DNA of 49,940 nucleotides. Origin: an uncultured Saprospirales bacterium (GTDB lineage: Bacteria > Bacteroidota > Bacteroidia > Chitinophagales > Saprospiraceae). Below the pieces are notes generated by a model. The model made no database searches. It saw only the letters and a list, made by a program, of their open reading frames with translations, and was not told the DNA's origin. Below, one piece after another: positions 43,164-49,940 of this stretch (positions within the stretch are counted from its first letter, which is position 1; each line of letters begins with the position of its first letter). Made by a program: the position numbers and the translations under genes. The stretch lies in NCBI GenBank assembly GCA_937864265.1, contig CALMIR010000034.1:1-49940 (forward strand), in the 5' to 3' direction.

Positions 43164-44552
43164 ATGGGTAATAAGTGGCGATATATGGCAACAAAAGGCT
43201 GGCGATCACAACTCGAACAGCCCGTATCCATTGCCCCGCTCATTACCTTTCGGGTGGTCTTCGGTTTGGTCATGGTATTCAGTGTGCTGCGCTTTTGGTA
43301 CCTGGGCTGGATCGAAGACCATTATATTGACACTCAGGTTACGTTCGACTATTTTGGTTTTGAATGGGTGCGTTTGCTGCCGCCATTTTGGATGTATGCG
43401 CTGCATGTGCTGATGTTGTTGGGCGCATTGGGTATTACGTTGGGTTTGTTCTACCGCGTTTCTGCCGCACTTTTTTTTCTGACTTTCACCTATACCGAAC
43501 TCATAGACCTGACCTATTACCTGAACCACTACTATTTTGTCAGCATCGCCAGTTTTTTGCTCATGCTGGTACCGGCCAATCGCCGCTTTGCGCTCGATAA
43601 CTGGATTTGGCCTGCCGAATATAGCCTGCAAACGCCACGCTGGACCATCGGCATTTTCAAGCTCCAAATCGCCATCGTTTATGTATATGCGGGGCTGGCC
43701 AAAATCAACAGCGACTGGCTGTTGCGAGCCTTGCCTTTAAAAATCTGGTTGCCGGCTCAGGATACCCTCCCGCTGATTGGCGGGCTATTCAAGTTCAAAA
43801 TCACCCCTTGGCTTTTTAGCTGGCTGGGCATGCTGTACGATACCACGATTGTTTTTTGGCTGAGTTGGCGAAAAAGCCGGGTACTGGCTTACCTATCGGT
43901 CATCTTTTTTCACAGCGTTACAGGCATGCTGTTTCAAATCGGGGTTTTCCCCATCGTGATGATTGGCGCTACCTGGATTTTCTTTTCCGAACGCTTCCAC
44001 GAAACGCTATTGGAATGGCTGGAGCGCAGAGGGGCCTATTTCCGAAAGAGCGCCAACCTCGTTTTTGCGAAAGCAGCGCCAAAAGCCACACCAAATTGGC
44101 TCTTATGCCTGCTCGTCTGCCATTTCAGCTTTCAATTGTTGTTCCCCTGGCGTTACCTGCTGTATCCAGGCAATGTATTCTGGACGGAGGAGGGCTATCG
44201 TTTTTCCTGGCGGGTGATGCTCATGGAAAAGGCAGGGACGGCTACTTTTTATGTAAAAGATACCCAAACCGGGCGCGAAGGCGTGGTGGACAACAGCGAA
44301 TTTTTAAAACCCCACCAAGAAAAACAAATGGCCATGCAGCCCGATATGATCCTGCAATTTGCCCATTTCCTGACGGAACACTATGAACAAAAAGGCGTAC
44401 ATCAGCCCGCCGTTCGGGTAGAAACTTATGTGACGCTCAATGCGCGCCCCAGCCAATTACTCATCGATCCCGAGATGGATTTAACAACCCTAAAAGACTC
44501 CTGGAAACCAAAATCATGGATATTACCCTATGCGTATGATACCCAAAAATAA
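43164..44552 (+). CDS. HTTM membrane protein, vitamin K gamma-carboxylase-like
   Basis: A 462-residue integral membrane protein of the HTTM superfamily, which includes the vitamin K-dependent gamma-glutamyl carboxylase. Hydrophobic segments lie in the first 290 residues, with ISIAPLITFRVVFG-like start (PVSIAPLITFRVVFG), YYLNHYYFVSIASFLLML and VYVYAGLAKINSDWLLRALP. Lys180 in AGLAKINSDW aligns by eye with the catalytic lysine of the animal enzyme. A soluble C-terminal part (about 330-462) follows. It starts 15 bases after the YceI gene and overlaps the receptor gene by 23 bases, so it is an integral part of the locus. Carboxylase activity is not shown by the sequence; a redox or lipid-quinone role is possible. 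Confidence 0.85.
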   Translation: MGNKWRYMATKGWRSQLEQPVSIAPLITFRVVFGLVMVFSVLRFWYLGWIEDHYIDTQVTFDYFGFEWVRLLPPFWMYALHVLMLLGALGITLGLFYRVSAALFFLTFTYTELIDLTYYLNHYYFVSIASFLLMLVPANRRFALDNWIWPAEYSLQTPRWTIGIFKLQIAIVYVYAGLAKINSDWLLRALPLKIWLPAQDTLPLIGGLFKFKITPWLFSWLGMLYDTTIVFWLSWRKSRVLAYLSVIFFHSVTGMLFQIGVFPIVMIGATWIFFSERFHETLLEWLERRGAYFRKSANLVFAKAAPKATPNWLLCLLVCHFSFQLLFPWRYLLYPGNVFWTEEGYRFSWRVMLMEKAGTATFYVKDTQTGREGVVDNSEFLKPHQEKQMAMQPDMILQFAHFLTEHYEQKGVHQPAVRVETYVTLNARPSQLLIDPEMDLTTLKDSWKPKSWILPYAYDTQK

Positions 44553-46986
44553 ACGCTGGATATTGCTCTGCGGCGCGGCTATTGTCGGCCTGTTTGTTTC
44601 CCAGCCCGCTTTCGCCCAGCAAGCTACCTTAGAAGGACAAGTGCTGGACAGCGAAACCCGCGAACCCATCTATGGTGCTATCATAGCCCTAGCGGAAAGC
44701 AATTGGAATGTGGAAACCGATGAACAGGGGCGTTTTTCGCTCCCGCGCATCCCTTATGGCGATTACGAGTTGATTGTTTTTGCCCTTGGAAAAAATACCA
44801 GTCGCCAGCCTGTCAGCGTGGATCAACCCTTGCTGAAACTGGATTTATACCTCGAAGACCTTTCCAAAAACCTGGATATAGTGACCGTGCAAGCAGCTCG
44901 GGAAAAGGCGTTTGGCATCACTCGGCTTCGCGCCGTGGAAGACGTGGCCATTTACGAAGGTAAAAAAAGCGAAGTGGTGGTGCTGGACGCCATCACGGCC
45001 AATTTGGCCACCAATAATCCTAGGCAGGTTTTTGCCCGCGTGACCGGATTGAACATTTGGGAAAGCGACGGCGCCGGCCTTCAATTGGGCATAGGCGGTC
45101 GCGGCCTCAGCCCTAACCGAACCAGCAATTTCAACACCCGCCAAAATGGCTACGACATCAGCGCCGACGCGCTGGGCTACCCAGAAAGTTATTACACGCC
45201 CCCGGCAGAGGCATTGGAACGCATCGAGGTGGTACGTGGCGCGGCTTCTCTGCAATACGGCACCCAATTTGGCGGCATGCTCAATTTTGTGTTTAAAAAA
45301 CCGGCTACCAAGCCCCTTTCGGTGGTATCCCGCCAAACTTTGGGATCTTTCAATTTTTTTGGCTCATTCAACAGCCTGAGCGGTACTTTGAAAAATGGGA
45401 AAATGGCCTACAGTGCTTTTTATCAGCATAAACAAGGCGATGGCTGGCGGCCCAATTCCAAATTTGAGTTGAACAACGGCTACGCCGCTTTGCAGTACCG
45501 CCCTTCTGACCACTGGCGTATCGGCGCTGAACTGACGGTGATGAACTACCTGGCGCAACAACCCGGCGGCCTGACGGATGCCCTGTTTGAGCAGGATGCC
45601 CGGCAATCCATTCGCTCGCGCAACTGGTTTCAGGTCAAATGGCACCTGATGGCGCTGACCTTAGATTATACCTTATCGGATTACACCAAACTGAACATTC
45701 GCAATTTTGGCCTATTGGCTCGCCGGCAATCGCTGGGCAACCTTGCCCCGGTCAACAACATCGACTTCGGCGGCAATCGCGACCTCATCGACGGTACTTT
45801 TGAAAACGTGGGCAGTGAAGCCCGGCTGTTGCACCGCTACCGCACCGGACTTCAGGAGCACACCCTCTTATTGGGTATGCGTTTTTACCGGGGCTTCACC
45901 ACTGCCCGACAAGGGGAGGCCAATGATGGCAGCGATCCCGATTTTTACTTTCTACAACCGGAAGATGTGGAAAAATCGGATTATCGTTTTCCCAACTACA
46001 ACTGGGCTGCTTTTGCCGAGCATATTTTTTACTTATCGCCCAAATTCACCCTTACCCCCGGCATCCGCTGGGAACAGATCAGCACCTTTGCGGAAGGTTA
46101 TTACAAACAGCGGGTATTTGATGCGGCGGGCAACCTGATTGTAGAAAATCGGATAGAGGAAAACACGGACAGAAAAAGGGATTTGTGGCTGCTCGGGCTG
46201 GGTCTCAGCTACAAGCTCAACGATCGCTTAGAATGGTATGGCAATATTTCCCAGAATTACCGGGCCATCAATTTCAGCGACCTGCGCATTGACAACCCCA
46301 ATAGCCGGGTGGATTCCAACATCATGGACGAGCGCGGCTTCACAGCAGACTTAGGGCTGCGCAGCAAGGTGGAAGACTGGTTTTACCTAGATGTCACGGC
46401 TTTTTACATCCATTATCAGGATCGGATTGGCCTGCTGCTGCGCGCCGATGAGCCACCCCTGTACAACGACTACCGCCTGCGCACCAACATCGCCGATGCG
46501 CGCAACATGGGCATAGAGGCTTTCGCCGAATGGAATTTCTGGCACTGGCTGGCCCCCGATGATACCGTGACCCGCTTTACAATTTTTCTCAATACGGCTT
46601 TCATCGATGCGCGCTACATCAATACCAGTGACAACAGCATCCGCAACAAAAAAGTGGAACTGGTTGCTCCTGTGACGATTCGGAGCGGTCTGAGTTGGAA
46701 CAGGGGTGCCTGGCGTGCCAACGCTACCATTGCCTACACGGCGCAGCACTTTACCGATGCCACCAATGCGGTGCGCACTGCTTCGGCAGTCAATGGCATC
46801 ATTCCGGCTTATACAGTGGTGGATCTATCGGCAGGCTGGCGCTGGCGCTGGCTGAGCCTGGAGCTGAGTGGCAACAACCTGTTGGATGCGCGCTACTTTA
46901 CCCGCCGGGCTGATGCCTACCCCGGGCCGGGTATCATTCCGGCTGATGGCCGCAGTGTGTTTGTGACGGTAGGCGTGGCGTGGTGA
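44530..46986 (+). CDS. FecA-like TonB-dependent receptor
   Basis: An 818-residue outer-membrane receptor for ferric-chelate type ligands. A signal peptide (about 1-29) is followed by a carboxypeptidase-regulatory-like beta-sandwich (about 32-115, ATLEGQVLDSETREPIYGAI). The plug has NPRQVFARVTGLNIWESDG, LGIGGRGLSPNRTSNFNTRQ and IEVVRGAASLQYGTQFGGML. A 22-strand type barrel ends with the aromatic C-terminus VFVTVGVAW. The plug motifs resemble FecA-type (ferric citrate) receptors. The ATGs at 44530 and 44536 are both possible, and the gene overlaps the HTTM gene by 23 bases. It closes the locus and should use the TonB encoded at 14536-15450 or another homologue. Confidence 0.93.
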   Translation: MRMIPKNKRWILLCGAAIVGLFVSQPAFAQQATLEGQVLDSETREPIYGAIIALAESNWNVETDEQGRFSLPRIPYGDYELIVFALGKNTSRQPVSVDQPLLKLDLYLEDLSKNLDIVTVQAAREKAFGITRLRAVEDVAIYEGKKSEVVVLDAITANLATNNPRQVFARVTGLNIWESDGAGLQLGIGGRGLSPNRTSNFNTRQNGYDISADALGYPESYYTPPAEALERIEVVRGAASLQYGTQFGGMLNFVFKKPATKPLSVVSRQTLGSFNFFGSFNSLSGTLKNGKMAYSAFYQHKQGDGWRPNSKFELNNGYAALQYRPSDHWRIGAELTVMNYLAQQPGGLTDALFEQDARQSIRSRNWFQVKWHLMALTLDYTLSDYTKLNIRNFGLLARRQSLGNLAPVNNIDFGGNRDLIDGTFENVGSEARLLHRYRTGLQEHTLLLGMRFYRGFTTARQGEANDGSDPDFYFLQPEDVEKSDYRFPNYNWAAFAEHIFYLSPKFTLTPGIRWEQISTFAEGYYKQRVFDAAGNLIVENRIEENTDRKRDLWLLGLGLSYKLNDRLEWYGNISQNYRAINFSDLRIDNPNSRVDSNIMDERGFTADLGLRSKVEDWFYLDVTAFYIHYQDRIGLLLRADEPPLYNDYRLRTNIADARNMGIEAFAEWNFWHWLAPDDTVTRFTIFLNTAFIDARYINTSDNSIRNKKVELVAPVTIRSGLSWNRGAWRANATIAYTAQHFTDATNAVRTASAVNGIIPAYTVVDLSAGWRWRWLSLELSGNNLLDARYFTRRADAYPGPGIIPADGRSVFVTVGVAW

Positions 46987-47104
46987 GGCATTTGGATGTT
47001 TGCCCTTAACCTTTCTTTGTGTTGGGACAAGGCAGCCTTTGTGGCCTTTGTATGGTTTGTGGTTGAATGAGCCTTGGCTTTTCCCCTTTTCAAGCTTTAA
47101 GAGG

Positions 47105-47330
47105 GCGCTACGCTGTAGCGCGCTGGCTGGGCTATATCGGGGCAACAAATATAACACTCCTCTGGAGTGGAAAAATGCAGCTCCGGCGAGGCTGCCGATA
47201 AATTTCCATCCGTTTCAATTTTTTAAAAAGGGCGGTTAAACAGCAGGAGGAGGAGCGTCGGTTGATGTCACCCTTCCAGGGTTTTGCGAAGCGTGCGTTG
47301 GGCATTATAAGAATGCCACCGCTTCGCGGT
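47105..47330. repeat. Array of small extragenic palindromes
   Basis: At least five short hairpins, four with a three-base loop: GCGCTAC-GCT-GTAGCGC (47105-47121), CACTCC-TCT-GGAGTG (47155-47169), ACCCT-TCC-AGGGT (47270-47282), GGCATT-N5-AATGCC (47301-47317) and ACCGC-TTC-GCGGT (47318-47330). The style suggests a REP/BIME-like repeat family. Copy number elsewhere in the genome cannot be seen here. Confidence 0.65.
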
Positions 47331-47351
47331 TCATGCGTGGAGAAGCTTGGC

Positions 47352-47386
47352 AAGTGTCGGTGTGATTTTGAATCACGCCGACACTT
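47352..47386. terminator. Long hairpin, possible terminator
   Basis: Sixteen-base arms (47352-47367 and 47371-47386) with one G-T-type mismatch and a TTG loop, followed by TTGC. It is too far from the receptor stop (366 bases) to be certain as the locus terminator, and may belong to the palindrome array. Confidence 0.5.
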
Positions 47387-47503
47387 TTGCAAACGAGCGT
47401 CTCTTTCTGTAGTTTGTGGTTGAAAAAAGTTTTTACCATAAAGTTCTTTCTCCTGAAATATTGAAGCATATCTATCAGACGAAAAAGATTCGCTAAAAAA
47501 TTT

Positions 47504-47511
47504 TATATTTG
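47504..47511 (+). promoter_or_regulatory. Candidate -7 box upstream of the RhuM-like gene
   Basis: TATATTTG matches TAnnTTTG, 57 bases before the ATG at 47569. No clear -33 TTG at standard spacing. Confidence 0.45.
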
Positions 47512-47568
47512 TATGACAGCCTGCAAGGGCTGAAAAACGCCAATTCGCTACCAAAACCACTCAATGCC

Positions 47569-48066
47569 ATGGAAGACAACAACCAAATCGCCATTTACGA
47601 AACGGCTGATCAATCTGTACCAATCGAAGTGCGGGTCAAAGCGGACAGCGTCTGGTTGACGCAAAGGCAAATAGGCCTGCTATTCGATCGCGACTACAAG
47701 ACCATTTCCAAGCACATCCTCAACGTGTTTGAGGAAGGAGAGTTGAAGCGAGAAGCAACTGTCGCAAAATTTGCGATAGTTCAAATGGAAGGGGCGCGTG
47801 AGGTCGTCCGGGAAATCGAACACTACAACCTCGATGTCATCATCTCTGTCGGCTACCGCGTGAAGTCGAGGCAGGGTACGCAGTTCCGCATTTGGGCCAC
47901 GCAGGTATTGCGCAAATTCTTGCTCGATGGCTACGCGCTGCACGAAAAACGGCTACAAGAGCAGGAGCAAAACCTGAAAAACCTTCAACAAGCGGTGCAG
48001 TTGGTAGCGCAAGTGGTGGTCAATCATCCAACATACAGACAAGATTTATACTATCGACCATATTAA
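47569..48066 (+). CDS. RhuM-like protein, truncated
   Basis: A 165-residue protein matching the N-terminal part of the RhuM family (named from a Salmonella pathogenicity-island gene; also linked to Fic/Doc-type and mobile defence loci). The signature runs IAIYETADQSVPIEVRVKAD, VWLTQRQIGLLFDRDYKTIS (helix-turn-helix), VREIEHYNLDVIISVGYRVK and FRIWATQVLRKFLLDGYALH. Full members are about 330 residues; here the helical linker NLQQAVQLVAQVVVNHPTY is followed by YRQDLYYRPY and a stop, so about half is missing. ATG 47569 is preferred to a TTG at 47509. The STAND NTPase starts 22 bases downstream, and the two could be one unit. Function is unknown; DNA binding is inference. Confidence 0.78.
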   Translation: MEDNNQIAIYETADQSVPIEVRVKADSVWLTQRQIGLLFDRDYKTISKHILNVFEEGELKREATVAKFAIVQMEGAREVVREIEHYNLDVIISVGYRVKSRQGTQFRIWATQVLRKFLLDGYALHEKRLQEQEQNLKNLQQAVQLVAQVVVNHPTYRQDLYYRPY

Positions 48067-48088
48067 CAAAGCTGATTTCTCATAGAAT

Positions 48089-49940
48089 ATGAACGAAAAA
48101 CCAACACGATGGGATTATATTACCACGGCAATAATCGCCGTATTGAGCGCTTGTTGGGCGGTTTACGACTACAAAACCGGCACTGGCAAAATACCTTTTG
48201 AACCCCTTATTGCCTTTGCCACAGGGGCTTTTGCAATATGGGGTTACAGCCGCTGGAGGAAAAGCAAGGCGGACAGCAGTCCGACGTCAACCCAGATGGC
48301 TGAAAAAATCTATAATATCGGCGAGGTAAGAGATGTAAAGTTTGGTACAAACATCAAGGAGTCGGAAAATGTGGTGGCTGGTAGCAAAATAAGGGCAAAA
48401 AATGTGGACATTGGCAATAAAACCATAGCCCAACAAACCAATATTAAAACCCAAATCATACAGTATCCCGATGGAAAGGAAATCCCCCGCTACCTCACCA
48501 ATCCCCCTTTTCAAGCCGAGTACTTCATAGGTCGGGAAAAAGACCTGCAAGCCATAGAGGACGAGTACCAACAACACAACCGCCCCTTGGTATTGGTAAA
48601 TGGCGAAGGTGGCATCGGCAAGACCACGCTCGCCGCCAAATACTGGTATGCCCATGAGACCCGATACAAGCACTTGGCCTGGCTCTTTACTGACGGCGGC
48701 ATCGGAGCGGCCTTGCTGACCTTAGCACCCAAATTACAAGTGGCTTTTGATGCCAATGACGACGAAAAAACCCAACTAAGCCGCATGGCCGAGGCGATGA
48801 ACAATATGGACAAGCCCTGGCTGTTGGTCTTAGACAACGCCAACGACGTAGCGGATTTAAACAGGCACTACGCTATCCTACACCAATTGGCGGACTGCCA
48901 TATACTGATCACCTCCCGCACCCGCCGCAGCGATATGGCTACCTACGAGGTGAAGCCTCTGGACCAGGACGAGGCGATGCGCCTTTTCCGTCACTACTAC
49001 CCCCAACTTGCTGATGCCGAGTTGCCCCTGCTGCACGATATACTGCTGGCGGTGGGCTACAACACCCTGGTGACGGAACTGCTGGCTAAAAACCTGGCGG
49101 TATTCAACAAGTACTCGGTGCAGTATAGCCTGGAGGATTTGCTGAAGGAATTGCAGGTCAAAGGCTTGCTGGCCCTCAAAAACAAAACCGTAAAAGTCCT
49201 ATACGGCAGCGACAGCCTCCGCACCGAAGCCCCCAAAGACATCATCGCCGCCATGTACGATCTAGCACAATTGGACGACTCCGAGCGCTACCTGTTGAGC
49301 AACCTAGCCGTGCTGCCCGCTGAGAACATCTCCTACACCCTGCTAAGCCCACTGCTGGGCGTGGCAAATGGGGACTTGGACGATGCCCTGAGTAGCCTGG
49401 AAGAAAAAGGCTGGCTCGAATACCGCGAGGCCGACAACAGTTTCAAAATAAGCCCCGTAATACAAGAAGTGACCCGCCACAAAAACGCCGACCGCCTACT
49501 CAACGACTGCCGCACCTTGATGGAAACCTTGACAGCAATACTGGGCGATGCTGACCGCACCCACCGCGACAAGCACGCCTTTGCAAGCACCTGTGCCCGC
49601 TTGGGCGAGGCCGTAGTGTATGCCATGCCCACACCTGATGTTAATTTATCTTATTTATGCCAAAACATCGGCAATTTCTACCAGGATACGGGCAACTTGC
49701 CCCAAATGATGGCCGCCTACCAAAAAATGCTGGGCATCCAGACAGATTTGTGCCAAATAGAATCTGAAAATACCCACTTCAAAAACGGGTTGGCCATTTC
49801 TTACGAAAAACTCGGCTCGACGCAAACGGCTTTGGGGAATTTGCCCCAGGCCTTGACGTTTTTTGAAGATGAGACCAAGTTATTTAAAGAACTGCACGCC
49901 GCGTATCCGCAAAATGTGGACTTCAAAAACGGGTTGGCCA
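48089..49940 (+). CDS. Membrane-anchored STAND NTPase (NB-ARC and TPR), partial
   Basis: A gene starting at ATG 48089 and open to the window end: 617 codons seen. Two hydrophobic segments (about 11-29 and 38-54) come first, then a linker and NB-ARC NTPase. Walker A is NGEGGIGKTTLAAKYW with Lys178, Walker B is PWLLVLDNAND with Asp249, and the sensor is HILITSRTRRSD, followed by a winged-helix-like part (about 375-455, ALSSLEEKGWLEYRE). From about residue 545 TPR-like repeats start, with a 48-residue period: HFKNGLAISYEKLGSTQTAL, then DFKNGLA again at the edge. This is the plan of bacterial NB-ARC/TPR proteins, many in antiviral defence. Here the N-terminal effector place is held by membrane segments. 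Start is 22 bases after the RhuM-like gene. Confidence 0.88.
   Translation, partial: MNEKPTRWDYITTAIIAVLSACWAVYDYKTGTGKIPFEPLIAFATGAFAIWGYSRWRKSKADSSPTSTQMAEKIYNIGEVRDVKFGTNIKESENVVAGSKIRAKNVDIGNKTIAQQTNIKTQIIQYPDGKEIPRYLTNPPFQAEYFIGREKDLQAIEDEYQQHNRPLVLVNGEGGIGKTTLAAKYWYAHETRYKHLAWLFTDGGIGAALLTLAPKLQVAFDANDDEKTQLSRMAEAMNNMDKPWLLVLDNANDVADLNRHYAILHQLADCHILITSRTRRSDMATYEVKPLDQDEAMRLFRHYYPQLADAELPLLHDILLAVGYNTLVTELLAKNLAVFNKYSVQYSLEDLLKELQVKGLLALKNKTVKVLYGSDSLRTEAPKDIIAAMYDLAQLDDSERYLLSNLAVLPAENISYTLLSPLLGVANGDLDDALSSLEEKGWLEYREADNSFKISPVIQEVTRHKNADRLLNDCRTLMETLTAILGDADRTHRDKHAFASTCARLGEAVVYAMPTPDVNLSYLCQNIGNFYQDTGNLPQMMAAYQKMLGIQTDLCQIESENTHFKNGLAISYEKLGSTQTALGNLPQALTFFEDETKLFKELHAAYPQNVDFKNGLA
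49776..49940 (+). repeat. 144-bp-period direct repeat in the STAND gene
   Basis: The 21 bases at 49776-49796 (ACTTCAAAAACGGGTTGGCC plus A) recur exactly at 49920-49940, 144 bases or 48 codons later. The second copy is cut by the window end, so further repeats are expected beyond it. Confidence 0.8.

Larger units (their letters stand above)
46987..47568. other. Intergenic region with palindromic repeats
   Basis: 582 bases between the receptor gene and the RhuM-like gene. No convincing gene. It holds a series of small palindromes (47105-47330), a long hairpin (47352-47386) and a candidate -7 box (47504-47511). Confidence 0.7.

Noticed and set aside
47000-47560. Several short frames in the intergenic region after the receptor
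   Set aside because: They run through palindromic repeats, overlap each other on both strands and have no motif.

Overview
The window looks like chromosome from a Bacteroidota bacterium, most likely Saprospiria (Haliscomenobacter/Lewinella-like); the class level is inference. Support: two proteins with type IX secretion (T9SS) C-terminal sorting domains, many short-signal lipoproteins, candidate promoters of the Bacteroidota form TTG...TAnnTTTG, no clear Shine-Dalgarno sequences, Bacteroidota-typical families (DUF4270, DUF4290, DUF4856, DUF3109, a stand-alone GT5 half-domain), a MurA with Asp in the catalytic Cys position, and a eukaryotic-type citrate synthase. No rRNA, tRNA, CRISPR array, integrase or transposase was recognised.

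Layout. 1-4.7 kb: ECF sigma factor, a lone antitoxin-like protein, a YdeP-type molybdopterin oxidoreductase, HemJ, and a divergent NarL/LuxR response regulator. 4.8-9.4 kb: gcvP with a hairpin terminator, an MNT/HepT toxin-antitoxin pair whose HepT is cut by an in-frame stop, and hldD. 9.6-12.6 kb: the N-terminal remnant of a fructan-type hybrid sensor directly followed by an intact GH32 fructan hydrolase with an inserted domain, then a gene-poor stretch. 12.6-18.5 kb (minus strand): TPR protein; a gcvH-VanZ-tonB group; citrate synthase; a small secreted protein. 18.8-26.5 kb: DUF3109 protein, a pentaheme cytochrome c with a T9SS tail, a YdeI-like protein with a methyltransferase, a tiny protein that is only signal peptide plus T9SS tail, thrS behind a 118-bp MITE-like palindrome, and an unknown protein. 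26.6-35.6 kb (minus strand): M14 peptidase, murA, DUF4290, glmS, DUF4270 lipoprotein, GT5 half-protein. 35.7-37.1 kb: panC and panD.

37.3-47.0 kb is the most coherent accessory system: DUF4856 lipoprotein, two imelysin lipoproteins, a di-haem oxidoreductase, a YceI lipoprotein, an HTTM (vitamin-K gamma-carboxylase-like) membrane protein and a FecA-like TonB-dependent receptor, all on the plus strand. An identical 18-bp sequence containing a perfect 13-bp palindrome lies just downstream of two candidate -7 boxes, before the DUF4856 gene and before the first imelysin gene. I read this as a metal-repressed (probably iron) uptake locus related to the Fur-regulated imelysin/DHOR loci of Pseudomonas, with extra components.

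47.0-49.9 kb: a block of small extragenic palindromes, a truncated RhuM-like gene, and the first 617 codons of a membrane-anchored STAND NTPase (NB-ARC plus TPR-like repeats) that runs off the window, possibly the edge of a defence island.
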